Assembly: GCF_032854445.1 (NCBI RefSeq)
Contig: NC_088295.1
Span: 30,436,470-30,500,469 of the forward strand
DNA: 64,000 nucleotides
Source of the DNA: Liolophura sinensis
Taxonomy: Eukaryota; Mollusca; Polyplacophora; Chitonida; Chitonidae
Direction: 5' to 3'
Shown here: positions 25,901 through 39,196 of the stretch, piece after piece
Layout: each line of letters starts with the position of its first letter
Position numbering within the stretch: the stretch's first letter is position 1
The notes under the pieces: model-generated
Database searches by the model: none
Seen by the model: the letters and a program-made list of their open reading frames with translations, nothing else
What the model was told of the DNA's origin: nothing
Translations under genes and position numbers: made by a program

Positions 25901-26404
25901 ACCGGAATTAGACGAGGCCGTGATGACGTAAGGACCCGGATTAGTCATGGCCTGTAGTTTTACCTGCCAGACCCCGCCTTTAGCCACGTGACCACTGACC
26001 ACGGTGGTAGACACTGAATGACCACCCGACAGTTACTGTTACCTTTTCACCCAGGTGGGGAGAATACCCCCAAATGTTGGCCCTCTGGGGTCCCCGCTGA
26101 AGGACCATGTGGTCCCCATAGTAAGAGGCGAAGGCGAAGCTTCCTGTCAAATAGTGAGTTTTCGACAACACATTTTTTGGCACAAGATTACAAATAAAAG
26201 TATTTTAATATTGTATACTGACCGTAACAATTTTTCGCAGTATCATGGAGTTTGAAAGTATTCGAACATTGCCAGTCTAGAGATTCTTTTACTACCATTT
26301 ACGACATATTAAACCACTCACCTTCCTTGCCCAGCGTGGCTGCATCAGACAACACTGCCCAGAAATGTGAGACTTAGAACAGCTAAGATATGTTCAATCA
26401 ACAT
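19985..26404 (-). CDS. Sialate O-acetylesterase-like gene, 8 exons, C-terminus missing
   Basis: SIAE enzymes remove 9-O-acetyl groups from sialic acids in the secretory/lysosomal route. Exons recognised: 26404-26322 (signal-peptide-like, MLIEHILAVLSLTFLGSVV), 26143-25820 (SYYGDHMVLQ, then DVLFGDVWICSGQSNM with the catalytic Ser), 24690-24552 (RVMTIRNQASTHAETDLL), 24044-23867 (YFSAVCWFYGKYLY, YPIGLIASDWG), 23157-23033 (MTIYGAVWYQG), 22348-22218 (GESN...FPAMIADWRKQF), 20910-20756 (FPDLRWAQTVNLGYAPN) and 20261-19985 (IHPRYKQ, carrying the expected His). Splice sites and phases fit throughout, except that exons 1 and 2 each show a one-base frame discrepancy; in exon 2 it lies at a GGG run. The frame ends after about 470 residues, where the family usually has about 520. 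A donor-like GAG|GTACGC in the last exon suggests a final exon that I cannot find. It is either a damaged gene or a sound gene with assembly errors. The family call is firm; functionality is uncertain. Confidence 0.82.
21179..21401 (-). mobile_element. tRNA-headed SINE, family 2, with exact target duplication
   Basis: Reverse orientation. The tail is (gtga)n plus ttggggtttaacgtcg at the left; the tRNA-like end (gatctaccgcc) is at the right. It is flanked by a perfect 10-bp repeat, CGTCAAGGGA, at 21169-21178 and 21402-21411. Confidence 0.85.
22452..22714 (-). mobile_element. tRNA-headed SINE, family 1, in an SIAE intron region
   Basis: This is a full-length reverse copy: (aaat)n tail on the left, tRNA head (ccaactgagccacggagac, reversed) on the right. 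The flanks attttaatcga and atttttaaccga may be a diverged target duplication. Confidence 0.88.
23326..23530 (-). repeat. Near-identical duplicate of a partial SIAE exon
   Basis: A direct copy, offset by 1,109 bp from 24435-24639, with about three differences in 205 bp. It carries the exon's 3' part (RVMTIRDQASTHAETDLLSIWKHWSPANK) and the GTATG donor. The sequence before it differs, so the original acceptor and first codons are not included. It lies after the following exon (24044-23867). Splicing it in series would break the phase needed by the next exon (23157-23033). Confidence 0.85.
24435..24639 (-). repeat. Source block of an exon-bearing duplication in SIAE
   Basis: This block of about 205 bp spans the 3' part of the SIAE exon at 24690-24552, its donor and 117 bp of intron. 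It recurs at 23326-23530 with about three mismatches. Here the exon is complete and spliced in phase, so this is taken as the working copy. Confidence 0.85.
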
Positions 26405-26883
26405 TGTGGCTGATCTCTCACTGGAGAAGTGTCAGATGTGATTTTATCCGGGGCCAGAAACAAGCCTTATCAACGTGTTTATTTAGATCTACATTTCACT
26501 CATGGTACCATTCCAAACTGCGATAACGCCTCCCCGTCGACACAGTTATCTTCTGATGAACCATTCCGCTTGAAGTCTCTTTGCACTCTATGCGAAGTTC
26601 TATAAAATTACATAAACTATATATTTCCTTTGCCTTAGTGATAATCATTTGATGATGAAAGTCATAACTATTCGCCACGTGTAACATCAAGAAACTGGAT
26701 TGTTCCTTATTTTCTATTTTTAACCATTATAATGCAAAGGACGTGCGGCAAAAACAGTTTGATGACAAACGATATATGACTGCGAGAACTGTCGACAACT
26801 GTGTGTAGTATAGTGAAAGTGGCGCTCAAGAGTACAAGATTTGCTATTCTGTGTTACAGCGTGTTGATAATGTTCATCTGTTT

Positions 26884-27106
26884 ATATATTTGATTGGTAG
26901 TTTTACGCCGTACTCAAGAAAATTTCTCTTATACGACGGTGGCAACATTATGATTTGAGGAAACCGGGTAGACCCGACGGAGACCCACGACCACCGCAGG
27001 TTGCTAGAAAACCGCCCCACCCAAAAGGAAGCCAACGGGAGCTGGTCTTGAACTCACAGAGACCGCATTGGTGAGAGGCTTCGAAGTCATTGCGCTGCAC
27101 GTGTGT
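26884..27106 (-). mobile_element. tRNA-headed SINE, family 1, diverged
   Basis: A reverse copy with the tail ttgattggtagttttacgcc and the B-box region cttgaactcacag. The start of the head is lost. It lies upstream of the SIAE first exon. Confidence 0.78.
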
Positions 27107-28187
27107 TGTTAAATGGTTTAAATGAAACAAATTTTCTATGGCTATCATATGTATTATACGATTATCTCACAATTAAAATTAGCAAGAAATCCAGGTGTAC
27201 CCCATACCAATTACACGTTTAATGTTAATGTTCAAAAGTATCATCGAAAGAGTTCAAACATTCATAAAAATGGGCATTGTTCTAAAGAACAAGCGCAGTA
27301 CTTGCTGGTTGTTATGTTTCAAAATATGTTTCAGTATACTTCCACCAAAGCATTTGTGCCGCTTCTTGACGAGCTAATGCACGTTTGCAATATCTTTTTA
27401 CAAACCAACGAGATTGCCAAAATAGCACCCCGTTGAATAAGAAAACGTTCATGTTTTATATCGTGAGGTACAGCCAGGCGATAGCGTACTTTGATCCCCC
27501 ATTTGGCTCAGTCTACTGTCTCTTAACGCTGTGTGTTTATTTGATTTGAATTTTAACGCCGAACTGAAGTAGATGAGAAAGAGCCTCCCCCCCCCCTCCC
27601 TCCTCCGCCACTTTAAATGTTAACCCTTTGGCTTGCCTTGGACTCAAGACTATGTTGTCAGCCTCACAACGGATTCCAAAATCGCTTAAATAATGTTGTT
27701 GCAAAGCATGAACGCATTGCACAAAGGGATTGTAGCTGCAACCCATTGTAAACCGTACAACTGACTTTAAAATTGATTGTAAACCCTACAACTGAATTTC
27801 CAATCGATTGTAAACCCAACAAATGATTTTACATTTGATTGTAAACTCTACACTTAACTTTACAATCTATAGTAAAGCCTACAACTGACTACCTACGATT
27901 GTAAAAACAAGTTACGCCGCTCGCACAAAGTAATAGTAAGGTGATTGTAACTTTTGAAGTTACGATAGCGATTGGAGGTAAGATTTGATTCGTACATAAC
28001 TGTACCCTGTGTAAATGTACAATGTACCATTCAATAACTTTTCTTGCCTTCATTTTAAAGCAATTCTTTATCATAATGATTCAGCAGCTAACAACAACAT
28101 GTGAGAAGTTCTAGTAACGTTGTTTTGAGACAACTGAGTTGAACAATGCAAACGGCATTGACCAGTCTGTCTGATATGGATGCCAAC
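27107..28187. other. No gene recognised, apart from one tandem repeat
   Basis: Contains a C-run (cccccccctccctcc near 27590) and the 31-bp tandem repeat at 27745. A 104-codon frame at 27122 has no family features. Confidence 0.45.
27745..27910. repeat. Tandem repeat, about 31-bp unit, 5 copies
   Basis: Diverged units around gattgtaaaccctacaactg. Several junctions form caatcgattg, a short palindrome. Confidence 0.8.
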
Positions 28188-28258
28188 TGAGGAAATTTCG
28201 CCACGCGATTTGCACCATCCTCGTGCCCGCGGCCCGCTGGTGAGGCGAAATTTCCTCA
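28188..28258. other. Perfect 15-bp inverted repeat with 41-bp loop
   Basis: tgaggaaatttcgcc at 28188-28202 is exactly complementary to ggcgaaatttcctca at 28244-28258. The loop is GC-rich (gtgcccgcggcccgc). It could form a hairpin; function unknown. Confidence 0.8.
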
Positions 28259-29189
28259 TCCGGCTTCAATAGTCTAAGGAAAGTCTTTTGTACTTAACAA
28301 TAATTTTGGGGCTATTGAAAATATTTACAACAGGGCCCACTTGATTGTAGTTTTTGATTGTATGTTACGACATTTCTAGCCTACAATCCCTTCGCGTTAG
28401 AGGTTGTCGATGGTAAGATATGTTCGTGATCTTACTGATTTACAAACGATTTAGGTTTACGTTCACTTTGTACAAGACAGGGCGAAAGAAACAAACCCGG
28501 TACATATACGAGTAACTTGTCTGTCATCTGTTTCCGCTCATCTGAGTCTATGTGGATACTTCCAGAAGTCAGAAAATAGTCGTTAAGTGAAGTAATCTCC
28601 AGAGATAAGCCCATATCTTTATCTGCCATGCTTTATTTGCTTGCTTTAAAATTTAGTTGAATTTATGTAGCATGGATTAGTGATATACAACATGTGTACC
28701 TCAGACACAAGTCTAACTAAATTTTGCGTTGATTTGGCTTGATTATTATGAACAACAATAGGCACGGGACGTAGCCGCGCTATTGTCTATAACCTTTCAC
28801 AGAGAGTTGAGAAAAGTGAACTAAAAGAGTTACCTAAAACACATGGGAGGCAAGCAAGGAAGGTTATTCACGGATTCTGGGTTTTTTACAGTAATTTTAC
28901 CTTATTATCCTTTTCCTCGTTGAAAGGAAATATAAACATGTCTGGTTTTCTATATCAGATTCATTACGGAATTCCTCGTGAAATTCACGTGTTTTGTATC
29001 TGCTGATAATTGCGCCGGTATCATTGCGAAACCATACGGTTACTACAACAACGTTAGATGTATGGCAATGCATTCCTACAGCATCAGATCAAAGACATCA
29101 GATCTGACAATCCACCAAGTGACCACTATATTCATATCGGGGGTGTGTGGGTGGATGGGGAGGGGAGTGGTGTTGGAGGGTGCGCACTC

Positions 29190-29430
29190 AAAAAATGAAT
29201 CTGTTAAGTTTAACATAATGTCTGTTGTCTGAGTGATGCTGTAATGTATCCTGTCATTATTGCACAATATTGTGTCACATTGAACATAAATTCCTGTTAG
29301 CCTAATAAAAGGTTATGTTGAATTAGCAGAATATGTGTGTTATATATAACAGAATAATGTGCTGCATTAAAACATATGTTCTCGCGTCACTTAGATAACA
29401 GACTTTCTGTTAAGTTCAACAGATTTTTTT
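29190..29430. mobile_element. Short TIR element (MITE-like), copy 1
   Basis: The left end aaaaaatgaatctgttaag and the right end cttaacagaaagtctgtta (read in reverse) pair over about 50 bp. The core has agcagaatatgtgtgttata. A relative lies at 19452-19642. Confidence 0.65.
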
Positions 29431-30071
29431 CAGTGTTGAGAGTGGAGATATACCAGCCTAGTGCTTATCGAATATAGTAAAGACAAAGCATGTAGCACTT
29501 CTACCAAGTCTTGACTCGACTCGGGGTTGAATCAGGCTTTCCCAGGCAATTATGTGGTTGTCATAAATAACACATCAAAAAGCTACGAAATTAAAATACA
29601 AAAGATGTACTTTACTTACTGATAAATATTACATTGTTATACATATAAGGCTATCCTTAGAAATGATGTTTAAAGAAGGTTTTTTTTTCATTTATCTATG
29701 GAAAGATATATCACAGTTAGGACCAAGTACAGGAGTTCTAGATTTACACATTAACCAGTGGTATGCTCCTACAAATATCGTATATACTATGTCAAATAAA
29801 TCTGCCAGACATATACACATATCGCTTAGGACAGACAATATAACAACGTTGTTAAAACAAAGATATTGTAAAGTATCATCGAGAGAAAAGATAACATATA
29901 ATATTAAAGCTCCAAAGATTATAGCTAAGCGATTAAGGGCTTGAGGGTTATTCCATTCTGTATAACCCTACCTCGAGAAGTACGTCATTGGACATAAGGT
30001 GCTCGTCATTTAAGAATGATGTCAGGATTAGAGTGAGTTCGTTCGTTCCAAAAAAAATGACGTAAGGACGG

Positions 30072-33000
30072 TTACTGCGCGTCGACATCGCTAGCGATGC
30101 GCCTCTTAGTGAACTCCTTTTCCACCTGACTAACACCGAAATATGCCTGCAAAACTTTCACTACAACCAGCTTGGCGGAACTGGCAAAATACTTCGAATA
30201 ATCCTGCACGAAATCAGCCATGGTTTCTAGCTCAAACTTCACAGGGTGTATTGAATGGTGCTCGAATTTGTCTTTGGGCCCGCTGGTGAATGTATCGATG
30301 AGAGCTTTACAGTTGATTCTGTGGTCTTCTTGAATCCGCTTGTCTCTCAGATCCACGAAGCCGCACATCCCCCATTCGTGGTTGTCAAACTTGAGGTAAA
30401 TCGTACTGAGTGTTACAGCCTTAGTGTCGTCGCCCGTCAGCTCTACCCCAAGTTCTTCCCAGAGGCCACGCACGGCGGTGTTGACCAATGACACTTTTCG
30501 ATACGTCGTGCCCTCATCACCTTCGATCTCGGGAGTGTAGTCCACGGCAGATACACTCTCCACGGCTCCACACGTGATCAAACCCGGTGAGGCCATGCCT
30601 GAGGATAATGACACTCATACAGATACATATATAACACAATATGAAGATATTCTATATACGAAATGGTTATAATAGCTGGATTTTAAAGCAATGGAGTAAG
30701 TTGCTCGCTGATTTAAAATCATGAAATTCATTGTTGTTATTTAAGAAAAATATAAAACAATACATATTGAACCATGACAATCCCAGTCAATGCTCTGTGG
30801 TATTGTTATTACTGTTGTTAGTGGTGTTTTAAAAGATTTTATTTCCGTTATACTTGTTGTATATCTTGCTGTGAAGTCATTATCGTTTCTTTTATTTCCG
30901 CACTCAATCACTCTGTTCTCTAAAAAATAAATTCATATTCGAATCTGGACGAATAAAGCATGCCCCTCGGACTTTTATTCTCGCCTTCTCATGCGATGCT
31001 GGAAAACTTCAAAATTTGTACGGTAAAACAAATAATTAAAAAAATAATTGGAATGTTAAATTTTTATCTTATTAAATATAGTTGTGTGTTATATAATTTT
31101 TCCTTTATGTGAAATGTGTGTGATAATGACAGACAGTGTGATAATAATGGAGACGAGGCATCAAAACGTAAATGTAAAAGGTTTCAAAAGCTTTCAATAC
31201 ACCTGGTAAAGACCGCCGCTAGTTGGTCGTAAGCTTGTGAAACTTTTTACATTTATGTGGTGATGCCTCGATTTCGTTATTACCACGTATTTTGCAGGTC
31301 GACCTTCCCATGTACGACCGGAGAGGAAGCCAGCATGAGCTGGACTTGAACTCACAGTGACCGCATTGGTGAGATGCTTCTTGGTCATTGCGCTGCATTG
31401 GCACGCTAACCACCAGGGCACAGAGAAACCCATTGTTGTTATCTTAAGACAAATGTATTGAAATCTTAGCATCCAATATTAACAACTAAGCAGGTTTTCG
31501 ATTGAGTTAGCAATGGCTTCGTGAAATCAGCACCTGAATGAACAACTAAGTAAGACAATAAAGTCCTACAGAAAACAACTCTAATCACTAACCTTTGGCT
31601 GTGTTTCGTTGACAGAATATAAACATTGGAGGCTTGTCTGGCCCCTCGTTTGTGAGGACAGCTAGATGGAGACCAAAGGATGTACTAAACTCCGGATGGA
31701 CAACGCTTAAACTGGGCACCTCCTTCGCTCGCTCATTCTCGTCCAATCCACGCCAGACGTCTCTCATCGCGCGATGATGACAATAAGTGGTCTCCATGAA
31801 CCTACAAAAAACATATACGAAATATTGATCTACTTGTGTTAAAGCTTCGATTTTCAACACTATCACTGACACAAAATAGTCACAAAAACGCCAGCATCAC
31901 TGGGTTCGGGATGTCCTTAGTTTACAGATGACACTAACATAAAATGGGTATAATCATCGTTCGGTTTATCGCTAATAAATACAACAAAACACTTTTATCA
32001 TTTTTTTTAATTCAGGATATGTGCAGAATGAAATGTAGGAGATGGATTCCCCGACAACAGAGAAAGTCAATGGTGAAGAATCGTTTACAAAAAATGCGGA
32101 TCCTGTAAATTAAAACATATTTCTCTTTGAAAGAGGTAATCACGTAAACGTTATGTCAATAAATGAACACCTAAGAAAATACATGAATGCTAGGTAAGAC
32201 TGAAAGACAAGAGCAGAGCGTGCAACCACAGCGGTGGCGAAGGGTCACACAAAACCAGTGAAGCCGATCTTACCAATACGGTATTATTTTATCTGTTCAT
32301 GTAAATGCTTAATTATAGTCTACTTCTTTTAGCCAGTCGCCAACGTAGTCAGTGACGTATCATCCCATGCTCTACACATTGACATGTTGAACTTCCATAT
32401 CATTACAAAGGATATGCAGTTAGAATACTTTTTCTGATTAATAATGTTAAACTCCATAAGCTTAGTTTCGACAACAAGAGCACATTACACCTGATGTCGT
32501 CATAATTATTCAAAAGCAAAGTTGCATGCTGGATACTTGGCGTGTTCAAAGTGTTTTGATGCAGGGCGACACCCCTTTTACCTAAACTGCTATCGACTTA
32601 ACTGTAAATCCTGTCACTGACACTGTCGTATTTCAAATTGCTTACACATTTTAGTTTAATATAGCCTTAATAAATAAATTTTATTTTATCTCTTGTAGTA
32701 TATGATCTCAAGGTGGTATGGATTTAGAGATGGATGATAAGAAATTAAAGCCATGTAGTCTATTCGTAGAGACAGTAGTGTTGGCTGTGTTACTGTGTGG
32801 AGTTTGCTCTAACCGCTTGTTGGTCAGGCCATTGTAAAACAAATTACTCTCCACACCCATTGTCCAGCGTGCAACTTGCTTTTGGATTATTTTGACGTCA
32901 CCCGAGGAAACAAGTTCGTGCTATGGAAACTAAGCTTATGGAAATTAACATTATGAAATAGAAAAAGTATTATAACTGCATTTTCGTTGTAATAATATTG

Positions 33001-36000
33001 ACGTTCAACATGTCAATGTGCAGAGCTTGGCCTCTTATGCGTCACTGACTGAAGGCAACTTTGGTAACGAATATGACTGCGAAAAGCTGCATATAGGCAA
33101 CTGGCTAAAAGAAATAGACTAGACTCTAGGCCCCCAAATGCGATGGCTTAAGCATGGATGATTTAGGCAAAGAAAAATGGCAGTAATGTTAATTTCGAAT
33201 TATTACGCATGTCTAAAATGACATGCAGGGCATTTCTGGCCACAATTAATAAAATACAGGCCTAAATATACGTTTAGGCCTTTCCTGATGCCAAAGACCA
33301 TAGCACTTCATTTATAATGTCGCCACGATGTGGCTTAAATACTGCGTTAGGCATTCAATGATACCTTTGCCCGCGCATTTCACAGTAAACTGATTATTGT
33401 TCTGTCTAATGTACGGATACTCACATAGTCCCGCCGTAAAGGCAGCAAAGAACAACGGGCTACACAAAATGGATACGCTTTACTATAGGCGGGAAAGGTT
33501 TCCCAATTTAGTGATGTACTTAACGTTAAACACCTTTGAAGACCAGTTTTCGATCAAGAATTAGTCTTGTTTGTGCACTCAAAGGCTATTCAAAGGGTGT
33601 TTACTTGATCACCTCATGTTTTTTTATACGGGCTTTCATTCCTTTTAGCGGTGTCGTTTAGCTGGTGTAATAAAATGACATGTCTGAGTGGCATTTAGAA
33701 GTTGGGAAGGAAGTACAGTGAGAAAGGCTTTCCTGCAGATACACAACTTCTTGGTTAATTAACACGGCGACTTTAGCGGTGGTGTAGTTAAAGTTGCACA
33801 CTTTTATAACTGTTGTTTTTTTTTTTTTGCTTTGTTTTTTCTTTGTTCATTTTGTTTATTTAATAATTTTTCATTTATACGATGGCAGCCAGTATGGTAT
33901 GGTATGTGTGGAGAAAACCAATGTGCGCATAGTAAACCACCGACCTTTGGCAAATCATATTGTTCTCAAGAAAGAGCAAAGTTTACAACTTGTTGCCAAC
34001 AAACCCGGGACCATAATAGATGAAAAAGAATGGTGAATATCTTTTGTCCTAACTGGGTACTGAACGCAGGTCTCATGTGAACTGGCGATTGAAAGTCGAG
34101 CACCTTGAACAGTCCGACACTACATGCCCCGCTTCCCCAGTTATAAATAACTTCGCCTTACCCCAACTCTATGACCTGTTCTTCTTCAGTATCCATGTCT
34201 CCGGGTCGCAGGGGTTTCCTGCTGGTGTAGGGCCTGGCAAGAGTTAGCTGGCGAAGAGCTATTGCCGGGTTATCATCTATCTCTTTCTTATCAGCCATTT
34301 TCACAAAGCCATCGTAGTAATCTTCGTACAGTTCCCGACGCTGTTCCGTCCACTTCTCCGGTACATTCCGATAAGGGGCATCAGTTGTCTCCACTTTACA
34401 CAGCAGAGAATTGTGATCGTAGCCTGGAGGAGTGACGCCATCTACCGAGTCCGGTAGATGAGTCCTCTGTGACCAGAAAGACAGCCGTGTTAAGATCAAC
34501 CACCATAACTATCATATATAAACACACCGTTGTGTCTGCCATTAAAATGACTCAAAGATTGGACAAGCTGTTTCAAGAAGTTAACATGCAAGGTACATGC
34601 ATGTACAAAACTTTCCGTTCAGCGTGGCTTTCAAATGACATTTGCCCAGGCTCTGATTTTTACTCTCTATGCTGTAAGCCTTTCGTTGTATTAAAATGGC
34701 GTGAAGACGTTGCCAAAGGATACAAAGTAAGACACTTATTTAAGTAAGCTGACATTGTGAAGTACTAACAGAGGCTAACGGAGAAACTGTCATAACACTT
34801 AGTATTCAATTGCTGTATAATCTGACATCAGTTTTGGCTAATGAGTCGACACATTTATCTCGCTGGTTTCCTCGGCTTCCACCTTTCTTCTTATTCAGTT
34901 TTATTGTATAACATGATACTAACTCTTGTTCGCGTAAAGAAATGTTTTCAGGTGAACGAGAATATGTAACCTTTAACACCCATAGTTTTGAATGAACTGA
35001 CTGTGTCTACAAAGACGCATTTCGTGAGCCTTTATAAAATATAATTCATGACGTACAGCTTAAAGAGTAAAACCAGAGTAGCGACGACAATGTGATCGCT
35101 GGCAATTGCTCACGCGTAACTGGTGAAATACAGCCTCTTGTTGGAGATTTATCACAAAGTTTCTCAAATAATTTACGTTAATCTCAGGTATGATATTAAA
35201 AACTATCTTCCCACACAACACGTTATTCTCTATGGGTCCTTTACCTCCCCAATGAGTGAATCAGCCACAAAGATGAAGGTATTTTCCAGAATTCCACAGG
35301 AGAAAAATTTGCTCTCCAGAGAAATGTCTTTGTAAGGGTTTCGCCCTGTGAAAACGAAATCAATCGAGAAAAACTTAGATTAAAATATTACCGAAACGTC
35401 TTTTGATTCAAACTTAAGATAGAAAAGAAATAAAATTACCCCAGGCAAACTAATGTTAATGATGTTGTCTGAACATAATTTTTTCTACGATAGACAAACC
35501 CCGAAATACAAAACAAATGTACGCCAATAAACCATGTAGGGTTTATACGTGAAATCATATACACAGAACAGAAAATTCGTCAACAAAATGTCCACAAAGA
35601 CAGGTATCTGTGTTCACCGGTTTCATTTGTGTTGAACAGGAAGTATGTCATAAAATGACAGTTTGATCGCTTTCGATTTCGTACCAATTAAAGTACTTCT
35701 ATACTAATTATACGAGTTTCGTCGCTTTATAGCGGGCAGATACTGCTGTTGAACACATTATTTATGTATTTATTTATTCATTTATTCATTCCATTAGTTC
35801 CTTTTCCATACTCAAGATTACGAGGGCGATCAGCGTTATGGTGGGTGTGGGAAACCGACGACCATCCGCACGTTGCTGTCAAACCTTCCCACCCACGAAC
35901 GATAAGGAAGCCAGCACGGGCTGGACTTTAGTTCATTTCAACCGCATTGGTGAGAGGCTCTCAGTGGTTGTCCAGCACCAACACACTTAGGTACAGCATT

Positions 36001-39000
36001 GTTGCTCCCCAGTTTTAAAGCTTCTCCCTAGCTATCTCCTACTCGTGCATGAGTCTGGATGCGGACAAAAGTGGGCGCACGCGGACTGGTTAGCCACATT
36101 GTAAAGGACTGTTTTTCTGGAGATTCTGACCGGTGTCCCCAGCCCATAATCTTCACCGCCATACTTAAATTCTTAAGAAACAAGCAAATCAAATGAAATC
36201 AAATTAACACGCCTGCGTACCTGTGAAATACTTGGCCATGACCTCGGCGCTTGTTGGCCTATCGGACGGGACGAGATTTTGACAAGCAAGAATGGACTGC
36301 CTGAGTGGGCCATTCTCTAAGACGCCCTCTAGGTTCGCGTGTCTGAGATTAAAAATCACAGAGGAGTTACCCAGGGACTCCGTTTCGCGGCTTGAGAATG
36401 GTTTCTCTCCCGTCAGGGCGTAGGCCAAGACATAGGCAAAGCTGAATATGTCAGCCTTGAAGTAGTCGACATCCGGTGAATACTCGGTCATTGTCAGCAA
36501 TTCCGGAGCACCCCATCGCTCGTTCACTCGCTTGGCATAAAAAGTGACAGACGTAAACATGAAAACGATTCATAGCAGATAACCGTAATATTGTGCAAAC
36601 AACCCAGATACATTTCTGTTAATAAGGAAGTCGTTTTAATGCTATTCATACAAAAACTTTGACTGGAGGGGAAAATTCGTGGCTTGCAGTTCAGATTTAC
36701 ATTAAATGTATATCTTTGAATAAAAACAACAAGCGGTGGTCGAAAACTCCCACCGTACAAAACTATTTTCAAATACCATTTTCTCCTGAAAAATATATGA
36801 AAGACCATATTTGCAACTTAGTCACCCTTTTTCATCTGATTTGGTAGATCCAGGATCAATCCTGGGTCGAGTCACACCTTAGACCTTAAAAGAGGAAGTT
36901 GTAACGTCCTCGCTTGGCGTTCAGCATGAAAAGGATAGTGCAACGGCTGGTTGACCCGTATCAGTATAATGGCGGCTTACTTTGCCTTCGGTAAAGCGTC
37001 TTAGTGAAGCAGCACTAGATAAAAGAGCGGTGGAAATCCGTCCTGCAACAAGGCGGCACATTACGTGCACTCTAAGGATTCCTTCGTCGTCATATGACTG
37101 AAAAATTGTTATGTACGACTCACTCACTCACTCACTCTTTTAAGAAATTACAGATATAGGCCTAACATACAGCTGAAGACATTCTTGAATATGGCGTTAG
37201 GCAACAACAATCAAATAAAATTGGCTATGCAACCTACCCCGGAGCTGTCTGTGGAGTGAAGAGTCCGATCAGATGTCTTGGTGTTCACAGCCAGGCCAAA
37301 ATCAGCCAGTTTCACAACCAGCCCATGAGTTACCTAATAAAACAACCAATCGATGAGCTAGTTACTGCAACAATTAGCGCATGAGTTACCTAATGCAACC
37401 AGTCAACAACCAGTCCATGAGTTACCAAATGCAACAACTGGTCCATCAGTTATGTAATACAATAGATATTCCATCAGCAACCTTATACAACAAACAGTCC
37501 ATCTGTTACCTAATACAGCAACCAGTTCATGAGCTACCCTGTGCAACAACCAGTCCATGAGTTACCAAATGCAACAACTGGTCCATCAGTTATGTAATAC
37601 AATAGATATTCCATCAGCAACCTTATACAACAAACAGTCCATCTGTTACCTAATACAGCAACCAGTTCATGAGCTACCCTGTGCAACAACCAGTCCATGA
37701 GTTACCAAATGCAACAACTGGTCCATCAGTTATGTAATACAGCAACCAGTTCATGAGCTACCCCGTGCAACAACTAGTCCATGAGCTACACTACACAGCA
37801 GCCAGTCCATGAGCTACCGTATACAACAACCAGTCCATGAGCTACACTACACAGCAGCCAGTCCATGAGCTACCCTATACAACCGCCAGTCCATGAGCTA
37901 CCCTATACAATAACCAGTCCATGAGTTACCCTACACAACAGCAAGTCCATGAGCTACCTACAACAACAAGGAGTCAATGTGCTATCTAGTACAACAGCCA
38001 GTTCATGATTTAGTTGACACAACATCCAGTCCATGAGTTATCTAACAGAACAACCAGTCCATGACTTAGCTGATACAACAACCAGTCCATGAATTACCTA
38101 ACACAGCACCCAGTCCATGAGTTACAATTAGTTCATGAGTCAGTTAACACCACACCAGTCAATGAGTTACCTAACATAACACTCATGAGTTCATGAGTTA
38201 CCTAACAATGAGTCCATGAGTTACCTAACAACGAGTCCATGAGTTACTATCTAACAAAACAGATAGGAGTTACCTGAATAACATAACAACGAGTCCATGA
38301 GTTATCTAACACAAGACCCAGTCCATGAGTTACCTAACACAACAGCAAGACCATGAGCTAGTATCTAACAGAACACATAGGAGTTACCTGAGTAACATAA
38401 CACCCAGTCCATGAGTTACCTCACACAACACCCAGGCCATGAGTTACTATCTAACAGAACAGATTGGAGCTACCTGACAAAAAAACCAGTTCATGAGTTC
38501 ATACCTAAAACAACAACTAATCCGTGAGCCCACGAGATACTGACTGATACAACAACCAGTCAACGAGTTACGTAATGTAATCAACCGGTTAAGGTCTAAT
38601 GGGAGATGACCTAAAGGAGATGAACATATTAAAAAAACTATAATAATTTCAATTAAATCCACGCTTTTAATCCGGCTTTTAATTACGAATTAACTACATA
38701 CATATTCTGAATGACCAGTAAGGAAGCAGTTATAAAGTCCATCGAAACCAATTATATCCATAAGATGTTGGCACTAGTCGACCATAGTTGATAGCCCCTG
38801 CAGAAAGGTCTCCTGAGCCAAACACAAGCACGTGGGGCGTAGTTAAAGCAGAGAATGTGCATATTATAGGATACAAACGTCAGCAATTATCGTATAACTA
38901 CAACTCAGTATGTACCGCTCACGTAACGGATAGAAGGCCAGTAGATCCATCAGTTACGCCACTTAATTTTCCATTAAGTTGCCGTCCATAAAGTATGTAC

Positions 39001-39165
39001 ACGAATGCCCAAAAGAATCCATTTAGAAATATTCTCGAAAACTAATACTGGTGGGTATTCTAATAGTTACAATTTCTTGGTTAACGGCGACATAACATGA
39101 CAATAGCATCAGCGACGGATGAGACAAACAGCACAAATTTTAATATTCAAACTAAAACAACCAAA

Positions 39166-39196
<31 letters not shown>

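Noticed and set aside
27122-27436. 104-codon plus-strand frame
   Set aside because: No motif, no start context and no splice-site support; typical chance frame for AT-rich DNA.
28432-28629. 65-codon minus-strand frame starting MADKDMGLSLE
   Set aside because: It looks protein-like but has no recognisable family, no splice partner and no other support.
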